NCBI RefSeq assembly: GCF_040111675.1
Contig: NZ_CP157794.1
Coordinates: 978,001-1,042,000, forward strand
Length of the DNA stretch: 64,000 nucleotides
Direction: 5' to 3'
Source of the DNA: Salinarimonas sp.
Lineage (GTDB): Bacteria; Pseudomonadota; Alphaproteobacteria; Rhizobiales; Beijerinckiaceae
Positions 1 through 6,699 of the stretch are shown one piece after another (position 1 is the stretch's first letter; each line of letters begins with the position of its first letter). Below the pieces are notes generated by a model. The model made no database searches. It had not been told where the DNA came from and saw only the letters and a list, made by a program, of their open reading frames with translations. The position numbers and the translations under genes are program-made.

Positions 1-1
1 G

Positions 2-595
2 CGCGAGCCGGAGCCCCGCGCCATGCGCCGCGTCGCTGTGGCCGATCCGCGGGTGGAGCAGCCGACCCTGCAGCGGCTCTATCTCGCGCCCTCCGTCATC
101 ACGGGCACGACCCGCGAGAGCGTGGCGCTCGAGGTCCTCGCCGAGCTCCTCGGCGGCGGCCCGACCTCGTACTTCTACCGCACGCTCGTCCTCGACAAGG
201 CCGTCGCGGTGAATGCCGGCGCCTGGTACATGGCCTCGGCCATCGACGAGACGCGCTTCGCCGTCTACCTCGTCCCCGCCCACGGCGTGAGCCTGGAGGC
301 CGCCGAGGAGGCGCTCGACGCCGCCATCGCCGCGATTCCGGACACGGCGCTGGAGGAGGCCGCGCTCACCCGCGCCAAGACCCGGCTCGTCGCCGAGACG
401 GTCTATGCCGCCGACAGCCAGACCTCGCTCGCGCGCATCTTCGGCTCGGCGCTCGCCATCGGCGAGACGATCGCCGACGTGAAGCGCTGGCCCGCCGACG
501 TCGAGGCCGTCACCCGCGAGGACCTCGCCGAGGCGGCGAAGCGCGTCCTCGCCCCGCACCGCTCCGTCACCGGCCAGCTGCGCAAGGCGAGCTGA
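2..595 (+). CDS. M16 peptidase, C-terminal part (5' truncated by window edge)
   Basis: This is the C-terminal half of an M16 (insulinase/pitrilysin family) zinc peptidase. The frame is open from the first bases of the window, so the start and the zinc motif HxxEH lie upstream and cannot be seen. What is visible is the typical C-terminal domain: a GGGPTSYFYRTLV segment, the alternating alpha/beta layout, and a final helix rich in Ala/Lys. The gene ends 28 bp before a second M16 gene in the same direction. Alphaproteobacteria usually encode such pairs as a catalytic and a non-catalytic subunit that form a periplasmic or envelope protease. By exclusion, because the downstream partner lacks the metal motif, this one should be the catalytic subunit; that is inference. 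Confidence 0.85.
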   Translation, partial: REPEPRAMRRVAVADPRVEQPTLQRLYLAPSVITGTTRESVALEVLAELLGGGPTSYFYRTLVLDKAVAVNAGAWYMASAIDETRFAVYLVPAHGVSLEAAEEALDAAIAAIPDTALEEAALTRAKTRLVAETVYAADSQTSLARIFGSALAIGETIADVKRWPADVEAVTREDLAEAAKRVLAPHRSVTGQLRKAS

Positions 596-623
596 CGTCC
601 GGCGCGCCGAGGAAGGATCTCTC

Positions 624-1898
624 ATGACCGTCGCCGTCACGCCCGTCACCGCCCCGCCGGCCCAGGTCGGGCGCGTCATCACCCCCGCCGGGATCGAGGT
701 CTGGCACGTCGAATCGCACGTCGTGCCCCTCGTCGCGCTCGCCTTCCTGTTCGAGGGCGGCGCCGCGCAGGACCCGGCGGGCAAGGCCGGCGTCGCGCAG
801 CTGATGGCCCGCCTCCTCGACGAGGGCGCGGGGCCGTATCCGTCCGCGGCCTTCCACGAGCGGCTGGCCGACCGCGCCATCGAGCTGTCGTTCTCCGCGG
901 GGCCGGACACGCTCGGCGGCTCGCTGAAGACGCTGACCCGCAACGCCGACGAGGCCTTCGAGCTGCTGCGCCTGGCGCTGGCCGAGCCGCGCTTCGACGA
1001 GGCGGACGTCGAGCGCGTGCGCGCTCAGACCATGGCGAGCCTGCGCTACCAGATGAAGGATCCGGGCTCGCGGGCGACGAAGCGCTTCTTCGCCGAGGCC
1101 TTCCCGGGCCACCCCTACGGCACGCCGACCTCGGGCACGCTCGAGAGCCTGCCCGGGATCGGGCGCGAGGACCTCGTCGCCGCGCATCGCCGCCAGGCCG
1201 CGCGGGAGCGGCTGAAGGTCGTCGTCGTCGGCGCCATCGGCGCCGACGAGGTGGCGCGCCGGGTGGACGGGGCCTTCGCCGGCCTGCCCGCGACGCCGGA
1301 TCTCGCCGAGGTCCCGGCCGTGAGCCTCTCGGGGCTCGGGGATCGCCACGTCGTCGAGGTCGACGTGCCGCAATCGGTCATCCGCTTCGCCATGAACGGG
1401 CTCTCCTGGACGGACCCGGATTTCGTGCCGGCCTACGTTCTCAACCACGTGCTCGGCGGCGGCGCCTTCACCTCGCGCCTGTTCCAGGAGGTTCGCGAGA
1501 CGCGCGGGCTCGCCTATTCGGTCGGCACGTCGCTCGCCACCTTCCGCCGCACGGCGATGACGTGGGGCTTCACCGCCACCAAGAACGAGCGCGTCGCCGA
1601 GGCGCTCTCCGTCATCACCGGGGAGATCGACCGGCTGCGCGAGGAGGGGCCCTCGGCGGAGGAGCTGGAGAAGGCCAAGGCCTATCTCACGGGCTCCTAT
1701 GCGCTCGGCTTCGATACCTCGACCAAGATCGCCAACCAGCTCGTCCAGATCGCCTTCAACGATCTCGGCGTCGACTACGTCGCCCGCCGCAACGCGCTGG
1801 TCTCGGCCGTCACCCCCGACGACGTCCGCCGCGCCGGGGCCCGCATGCTCGGCGACGGGCGGATGCTCACGGTGATCGCGGGCAAGCCGGAAATCTGA
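624..1898 (+). CDS. M16 family peptidase, non-catalytic partner subunit
   Basis: A 424-residue M16-family protein. At the place where the active subunit carries HxxEH (about residues 57-61) it reads VAQLM, so no zinc can be bound. In contrast the C-terminal domain keeps the RETRGLAYSVG segment near residue 290 that contributes the conserved Arg/Tyr pair acting on the substrate in two-subunit M16 enzymes. This division of labour (metal on one subunit, R/Y on the other) is known for bacterial M16 heterodimers such as those of Sphingomonas. The ATG at 624 follows an AGGAAGGA-like ribosome site. It is the second gene of an operon with the truncated M16 gene upstream. No clear signal peptide is seen in the first 30 residues. 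Confidence 0.85.
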   Translation: MTVAVTPVTAPPAQVGRVITPAGIEVWHVESHVVPLVALAFLFEGGAAQDPAGKAGVAQLMARLLDEGAGPYPSAAFHERLADRAIELSFSAGPDTLGGSLKTLTRNADEAFELLRLALAEPRFDEADVERVRAQTMASLRYQMKDPGSRATKRFFAEAFPGHPYGTPTSGTLESLPGIGREDLVAAHRRQAARERLKVVVVGAIGADEVARRVDGAFAGLPATPDLAEVPAVSLSGLGDRHVVEVDVPQSVIRFAMNGLSWTDPDFVPAYVLNHVLGGGAFTSRLFQEVRETRGLAYSVGTSLATFRRTAMTWGFTATKNERVAEALSVITGEIDRLREEGPSAEELEKAKAYLTGSYALGFDTSTKIANQLVQIAFNDLGVDYVARRNALVSAVTPDDVRRAGARMLGDGRMLTVIAGKPEI

Positions 1899-2286
1899 GC
1901 GACTGTCTTTCGCGTCGAGCGTTTCGCAGTCGCCATGGGGTTCTGTCCCGGATGACGGCGTCGAGGGCGGCGAGGAGCTTACGGGCGGTGGCTGGCGACG
2001 GCCGGACGAGGCGCGGATGAAGCGGCGCATCGCGATCATGGCCGTTCTTCACGCTCCCGGCCTCGGGGGCTGAGGCGCACCATCCAGATGCCCTGTTCGA
2101 AGCCGGGCCCCGTTCGCGGCGCACGTCGCTCGATGGTCGACGGAGGGCGAGCACGCCTGCAGAAGGACCGGCGCTCGTTTGGCGCTGCGACGCTACGGGA
2201 TGCTTGTTACGGCGCGACCTTCGGCATTAGGCTGCTCGCAGATCGGCTCGAAGCCGACGGTGGCGAAGGGGGGTGAGGAGGCGCGC
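1899..2286. other. Intergenic gap with possible IS remnant
   Basis: A gap of 388 bp between the M16 pair and aioX. No complete gene is supported here. The left part, read on the minus strand, contains a short stretch that looks like the end of an IS110-type transposase (listed separately). The right part leads into the aioX ribosome site. A junction of core DNA and the arsenite island would fit here. Confidence 0.5.
1900..2070 (-). pseudogene. Possible C-terminal remnant of an IS110/IS116 transposase
   Basis: On the minus strand two adjoining frames give MIAMRRFIRA and then KLLAALDAVIRDRTPWR. The order small-hydrophobic-MRR followed by LLxxLxAxxRDxxPW is the ending of many IS110/IS116 transposases. 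The two pieces are in different frames, so if this is a transposase end it is broken. It does not match the intact IS110 copy at 34.1-35.6 kb, so it would come from a different element. It lies at the left border of the arsenite island. The match is short and from memory, so a chance resemblance remains possible. Confidence 0.3.
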
Positions 2287-3159
2287 GTGGGCGAGATCAC
2301 CCGTCGGACCGCCCTGGCGGGACTTGCGACGGCGGCGTGGGCGGGAGCCGGGCGGAGCGTCGCACGCGCCGAGGCGGAGGTGCCGCTCGCGTTCGGGCTG
2401 ACCCCGGTCTTCCTGTCGTCGGACCTCGTCCTCCTCGATAGGCTGCGAGCCTATCTGGAACGCGCGACGGGCCGATCGGTGCGCCTCGTGACGCGACGGA
2501 CCTACCAGGAGGTCACGGCGCTTCTCGTCTCCGGCCAGCTCGATGCGGCCTGGATCTGCGGCTATCCGTTCGTGGCCTATCGCGACCAGCTGGAGCTGGT
2601 CGCCACCCCGATCTGGCGGGGCGCGCCGCTCTACCGCTCCTACCTCATCGTCGACGCGCGGCGCGAGGCCGAGGCGCTGGCGGATCTCGCCGGCGACGTC
2701 CATGCCTTCTCCGATCCCGACAGCAATTCCGGCTGGCTGGTCACGGCGGCCGCCCTGGCGACGTCGGGAACGACGCCCGAGCGTCACTTCGCGCAGCGCA
2801 TCTTCACCTGGGGGCACCGCAACGTGATCCGCGCTGTCGGCGCGGGCCTCGCCCAGAGCGGCAGCGTCGACGGCTACGTCTACGAGGTGATGCGCGAGAC
2901 GGACCCGGAACTCCTCGCGCGAACCCGCGTCCTCACGGCCTCCGAACCGCTCGGGTTTCCGCCGGTCGCCTGCAACGGAGCCGCGTCCGGCGGCGCGCGG
3001 GTCGGGGCGCTGCGCTCAGCGCTGCTTGCAATGGCCGAGGACGAGGTGGGACGCGCCGTCCTCGAGACGTTGCGTCTCGACGGTTTCCGAACCGCGCCGG
3101 CGTCGCTCTACGAGCCGATCGCCGAGAAGGTCGCCGTCGTGCGGCGGGGCGAGGAGTAG
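2287..3159 (+). CDS. aioX: AioX, periplasmic arsenite-binding sensor (PhnD-like)
   Basis: A 290-residue substrate-binding protein of the phosphonate/phosphite-binding (PhnD) fold. The GTG at 2287 is preferred over upstream ATGs because a GAGGAGG site sits just before it and the protein then begins with a twin-arginine-like signal (TRRTALAGLATAAWAG). The body shows the family pattern: a TPVFLSSD strand, the RTYQEVTALLVSGQLDAAWICGYP region split over residues 80-105, and a SDPDSNSGWL loop. In arsenite oxidisers AioX binds As(III) through cysteines and activates the AioS kinase; a Cys is present in the WICGYP stretch and another in VACNG. It is followed after 4 bp by a histidine kinase and then a sigma-54 activator, the order aioXSR. 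Function is assigned mainly from this context together with the adjacent aioBA. Confidence 0.85.
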   Translation: MGEITRRTALAGLATAAWAGAGRSVARAEAEVPLAFGLTPVFLSSDLVLLDRLRAYLERATGRSVRLVTRRTYQEVTALLVSGQLDAAWICGYPFVAYRDQLELVATPIWRGAPLYRSYLIVDARREAEALADLAGDVHAFSDPDSNSGWLVTAAALATSGTTPERHFAQRIFTWGHRNVIRAVGAGLAQSGSVDGYVYEVMRETDPELLARTRVLTASEPLGFPPVACNGAASGGARVGALRSALLAMAEDEVGRAVLETLRLDGFRTAPASLYEPIAEKVAVVRRGEE

Positions 3160-3163
3160 GACG

Positions 3164-4636
3164 ATGCGCCGGCTCCGCCTGGACGTAAGGCTCGATCGCC
3201 TTCCCGTCTCGGTGAAGCTGCCGCTCGTCGTGATGATCTTCATGGGCGCCGTCGCCGCGATCGCCTCGGAGCGCGTGCTCACCCGGCTCGCGGAGGCGCA
3301 GACGCGCCACCTGGAGGATCTCGCCCTCGTCCATCTCGACACGCTCTCGTCCGCGCTCGTCGAGCCGCTGGTACGGGACGACGTCTGGGAGGCCTTCGCG
3401 CTGATCGCGCGCGCCCACGAGAGCCATGCGGGCCTGAAGCCCACCCTCACCGTGGTGGCGCGTGCCGACGGCAGCGTGCTCGCCGCCTCGGATCCACGCG
3501 CCGTGCCCGCCTTCGAGCCGATACCGGAGGACCTCGCCGGGGCCGCCGGCTCCGCCGGCTGGAGCCTGACCACCGAGGGCGACGAGGCGCAGGCACTGGC
3601 GCAGCGCGAGGTGACGTCGGGGGGCGTGCGGCTGGGATCGATCCACACCCGGTTCGATGTCACCCCCTTTCTCGAGGAGCGGCGCAGCGTGCTCTGGACG
3701 CTGGTGGTGACGAATGGGGCCGTGACCCTGTCGCTCTCGCTTCTGGCCTGGGCCGTCGTGCGCCGGATGATGCGTCCCATGCAGATTCTCGCGGAGACCC
3801 TGCAGGCGGGCGCGGAGGGCGAGGTGGCGCCGATCCCGGCCGCCGCGTTGGCGTCCGCGCGCGGGGAGGTCGCCGGCGTGTTCCGACGCTTCAACGCGCT
3901 CGCGGCGGCGGTCCGAGAGCGCGAGGCGCTCGCGCGCAAGCTCGCCGAGGAGGAGCGGCTCGCGAGCCTCGGACGGCTCGCCTCCTCCATGGCGCACGAG
4001 ATCAACAACCCGCTCGGCGGCCTCCTCAATGCGGTCGACACCCTGGAGGCCCACGGCGACGCCGCGGACGTCCGCGACCGTTCGCTCGGGCTGATCCGCC
4101 GCGGGCTGCACGGCATCCGCGACGTCGTGCGATCGACACTCGCGACCTATCGCCCCGACCGCGAGGCGCGCGACCTGCGCCCCACCGACCTCGACGATCT
4201 CCGGCTGCTCGTCGATCCGGAGGTTCGCCGCAAGACGCTCGGGCTCGTCTGGCACAATCGCCTCGACCGCGACATCCCCGGCCTCGCCGGACCGATCCGG
4301 CAGATCGCGCTGAACCTCCTGCTCAACGCCTGCGCCGCCACCCCGCCCGGGGGCCGCCTGACCTTCGAAGCCGTCATGGACGAGGGCATGCTGGAGCTCG
4401 TCGTCGCGGACGGCGGCGCCGGCATGCCGCAGGCGGCGGTCGACGCGCTCCTCGACGGACGGCCCGACGAAGCCGACGGCGGAGTGCGAATTGGGATCGG
4501 GCTGGGGATCGTGCGTCGCCTCGCCGGCGAGGCCGGCGGGCGCTTCGCCGTCGAGAACACGGCCTCGGGCGCCCGCGTGCGTGTGCGCCTGCCGATGCCG
4601 TCGACCCGCGGGCAGGAGCTGCGCCATGTCGCTTGA
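3164..4636 (+). CDS. aioS: AioS, membrane histidine kinase for arsenite sensing
   Basis: A 490-residue sensor kinase. A membrane helix at about residues 17-34 and a second at about 177-198 enclose a periplasmic sensor region of some 140 residues, followed by a HAMP-type linker. The dimerisation helix carries the phospho-accepting His278 in SMAHEINNPLGG. The ATPase half shows the N box (NLLLNACA), G1 (VADGGAG) and G2 (GIGLGI). The ATG at 3164 is chosen because it lies 4 bp behind aioX and precedes the first membrane helix; an earlier ATG in frame would overlap aioX widely. The stop overlaps aioR by 11 bp, implying translational coupling. In known systems AioX presents As(III) to the periplasmic domain, and AioS then phosphorylates AioR. 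Confidence 0.9.
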   Translation: MRRLRLDVRLDRLPVSVKLPLVVMIFMGAVAAIASERVLTRLAEAQTRHLEDLALVHLDTLSSALVEPLVRDDVWEAFALIARAHESHAGLKPTLTVVARADGSVLAASDPRAVPAFEPIPEDLAGAAGSAGWSLTTEGDEAQALAQREVTSGGVRLGSIHTRFDVTPFLEERRSVLWTLVVTNGAVTLSLSLLAWAVVRRMMRPMQILAETLQAGAEGEVAPIPAAALASARGEVAGVFRRFNALAAAVREREALARKLAEEERLASLGRLASSMAHEINNPLGGLLNAVDTLEAHGDAADVRDRSLGLIRRGLHGIRDVVRSTLATYRPDREARDLRPTDLDDLRLLVDPEVRRKTLGLVWHNRLDRDIPGLAGPIRQIALNLLLNACAATPPGGRLTFEAVMDEGMLELVVADGGAGMPQAAVDALLDGRPDEADGGVRIGIGLGIVRRLAGEAGGRFAVENTASGARVRVRLPMPSTRGQELRHVA

Positions 4637-5975
4637 GCACCGCACCGTCGCGCTCGTCGAGGACGACGCGATCATGGGAGAGAGCCTCGTCGAACGCCTG
4701 GTCCTCGAAGGGGCGCGGGTGGTCTGGATGCGCTCGGTCGCGGAGGCGTTCGCGCGCCTGCCGGGTTGCGGAGCCGACGTCGTCCTGTGCGACATCCGCC
4801 TCCCCGACGGGCTCGGCGAGGATGTCTTCGAGACCGTCGCGGAGACGGGCGCCGCGCCGCCGTTCCTCTTCATCACCGCTCATGCCGACATCGACCAGGC
4901 GGTCCGCCTGATGCGTCGGGGCGCGCTCGACTACGTGACGAAGCCCTTCGCGCTGCCCGATCTCCTGGCACGCCTCGGCCAGGCCCTGCCGCCGCTGCTC
5001 GAGCCCGGCGAAGCGACGCTCGGGGTCTCGCCCGAGATGCGCCGGCTCGAGACGCTGCTCCGGCGCGTCGCCGGCCTGCCGATGCCGGCGCTGCTCGTCG
5101 GCGAGACGGGCGTCGGAAAGGAGGTCTGCGCGCGCACCTTGCACGAGCGCGGCCGCGCCGCGAAGCGGCCCTTCATGGCGGTGAACTGCGCGGCGATCCC
5201 GGCCGACCTGATGGAGAGCGAACTCTTCGGCCACGAGAAGGGGGCCTTCACCGGCGCGGCCGCACGACACCACGGCTATGCCGAGCGCGCGAAGGACGGC
5301 GTGCTCTTCCTGGACGAGATCGGGGATCTCGATCTGCGGCTGCAGGCGAAGCTGCTGCGGCTCGTCGAGGAAAAGACGTTCCAGCGGGTCGGCGGGGAGG
5401 CGACGCTTCCCTTCGCGGCGCGGCTCGTCTGCGCCACGAACGTCGATCTGGGTGCGCGCGTGCGCGATGGTCGCTTTCGCGAGGATCTCTACTATCGCAT
5501 CAACGTCGTCACCCTCGAGATCCCGCCGCTGCGCCGCCGACGCGAGGATGTGCCGTGGCTGGCTCGAGCCTTCTTCGACCGCTTCGTCGCCGATAGCGCC
5601 ACGCATGACGACGCGCGCGCGACGCGTCTCGAAGGCCTGCATCCGCTCGCGCTGGAGGCGCTCGCCGCGCACGACTGGCCCGGCAACGTGCGCGAGCTCA
5701 GAAACCGGGTCGAGCGCGCCGTGGCGCTGGCCTCCGGACCCTGGATCACCCCCGGGGACCTGTTCCCGGAACGCAAGTGGGCGCGCGGCGAGACCGGCGA
5801 GGCGCTGATCGCGCCCCTCGACATCGTCCGCGAGGACGCCGAGCGCCGGCAGATCATCCGCGCCCTCGAGGTCGCCGGCGGCGTCGGGCCGGCGGCGAGC
5901 GCGCTCGGCATCTCGCGGACGACGATGTGGGAAAAGATGCGTCGCCTGCAGATCGCGGCCCCGGGCGCAAGCTGA
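4626..5975 (+). CDS. aioR: AioR, sigma-54-dependent response regulator
   Basis: A 449-residue NtrC-class activator. The receiver domain (about 1-120) has the acidic pocket VEDD and the phospho-acceptor Asp56 in CDIRLPDG. The central AAA+ domain has Walker A (GETGVGKE), the sigma-54 contact loop KGAFTGAA and Walker B (VLFLDEIGD). The C-terminal Fis-type helix-turn-helix ends with ALGISRTTMWEKMRRL. The start at 4626 overlaps the end of aioS. It should bind enhancer-like sites ahead of aioBA and open the -24/-12 promoter at 6109-6124; two matching palindromes lie at 6003-6041. Family and partner assignment are strong; the exact DNA site is inference. Confidence 0.9.
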   Translation: MSLEHRTVALVEDDAIMGESLVERLVLEGARVVWMRSVAEAFARLPGCGADVVLCDIRLPDGLGEDVFETVAETGAAPPFLFITAHADIDQAVRLMRRGALDYVTKPFALPDLLARLGQALPPLLEPGEATLGVSPEMRRLETLLRRVAGLPMPALLVGETGVGKEVCARTLHERGRAAKRPFMAVNCAAIPADLMESELFGHEKGAFTGAAARHHGYAERAKDGVLFLDEIGDLDLRLQAKLLRLVEEKTFQRVGGEATLPFAARLVCATNVDLGARVRDGRFREDLYYRINVVTLEIPPLRRRREDVPWLARAFFDRFVADSATHDDARATRLEGLHPLALEALAAHDWPGNVRELRNRVERAVALASGPWITPGDLFPERKWARGETGEALIAPLDIVREDAERRQIIRALEVAGGVGPAASALGISRTTMWEKMRRLQIAAPGAS

Positions 5976-6002
5976 GGGCCCAGGCGTGCGTCGCGCCATG
6001 TC

Positions 6003-6012
6003 CGGAAATCCG
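6003..6012. promoter_or_regulatory. Candidate AioR enhancer site 1
   Basis: Palindrome CGGA-AA-TCCG, embedded in TCCGGAAATCCGAA at 6001-6014. A near-identical copy follows 29 bp downstream. Both lie about 70-105 bp upstream of the -24 element of aioBA, the usual distance for enhancer sites of NtrC-type activators. Binding by AioR is inferred. Confidence 0.5.
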
Positions 6013-6031
6013 AACACGTCGGGCGGGTGTG

Positions 6032-6041
6032 CGGAGATCCG
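6032..6041. promoter_or_regulatory. Candidate AioR enhancer site 2
   Basis: Palindrome CGGA-GA-TCCG, within TGCGGAGATCCGAA. Repeat of the motif at 6003-6012, same orientation, centre-to-centre 29 bp. See site 1. Confidence 0.5.
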
Positions 6042-6108
6042 AATGGGCCGGGCGGGCCAAGTCATTGACGTCGTTGATGGTGCGCCGCAGCGAATGCTGT
6101 TTCTCGGC

Positions 6109-6124
6109 TGGCACGCGGCATGCT
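6109..6124 (+). promoter_or_regulatory. Sigma-54 (-24/-12) promoter of aioBA
   Basis: The sequence TGGCACG-CGGC-ATGCT matches the RpoN consensus TGGCACG-N4-TTGCW in all but one position, with the correct GG/GC spacing. It ends 39 bp before the aioB start. Dependence of aioBA on RpoN and AioR is established in other arsenite oxidisers. Confidence 0.8.
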
Positions 6125-6163
6125 CCCCGTCCTCCACCCTAGAACAAGACGGAGGAAGCCCCG

Positions 6164-6685
6164 ATGAAACGCTGCGATCTCCTCGTCGATGCCGGACGGC
6201 GTCGCTTCCTGCAGGGCGCCGGCGGCGCCGCGGCGGGGGCCGCGGTCGCGACCGTCGCCGCGACGCCGGCGAAAGCGCAGGCGCCGCTCGCGCGCGTCTC
6301 CTATCCCGAGAGCCGCCTCGCCAACCTCTCCGAGCTCGCCGTGAACGAGCCGCTCTCGGTCGCCTATCCCGACGCCGACGCGCCGGGCGTTCTGATCAAG
6401 CTCGGCCAGGCGGTGCCGGGCGGCGCCGGGCCGGACGGCGACGTGGTCGGCTTCTCGACCGTGTGCCCGCACAAGGGCTACCCGCTGTCCTACAACGCGG
6501 ACGACAAGACGCTGAACTGTCCCGGCCATTATTCGCGCTTCGACTGCGAGCGCGGCGGCCAGCAGACCTGGGGCCAGGCGAGCCAGAACCTGGCGCAATA
6601 CGCGCTGCGGGTCGACGATGCCGGCGACGTCTATGCCCAGGGGCTCGACGAGCTGCTCTACGGCCGCGTCTCGAACGTGCTCTGA
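6164..6685 (+). CDS. aioB: Arsenite oxidase small subunit, Rieske 2Fe-2S protein
   Basis: A 173-residue exported Rieske protein. The N-terminus has a twin-arginine signal (RRRFLQGAGG) followed by an Ala-rich hydrophobic stretch and an AKAQA cleavage region; AioB carries the Tat signal for the whole folded heterodimer. The cluster is bound by CPHKGY (about residues 100-105) and CPGHYSRFD (about 119-127), each giving Cys and His. Length is typical of AioB. It lies 14 bp ahead of aioA, behind the sigma-54 promoter. It passes electrons from the molybdenum site of AioA to a periplasmic acceptor such as cytochrome c or azurin. No acceptor gene is found next to it in this window. Confidence 0.95.
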   Translation: MKRCDLLVDAGRRRFLQGAGGAAAGAAVATVAATPAKAQAPLARVSYPESRLANLSELAVNEPLSVAYPDADAPGVLIKLGQAVPGGAGPDGDVVGFSTVCPHKGYPLSYNADDKTLNCPGHYSRFDCERGGQQTWGQASQNLAQYALRVDDAGDVYAQGLDELLYGRVSNVL

Positions 6686-6699
6686 GGGAGGATGGACCA

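Noticed and set aside
567..2039. Very long open frames opposite real genes (also 6658-9291 minus, 23056-26235 minus, 44096-46282 plus)
   Set aside because: They mirror well-identified genes on the other strand, lack start signals and give low-complexity Arg/Ala/Gly-rich products, as is common in DNA of this GC content.
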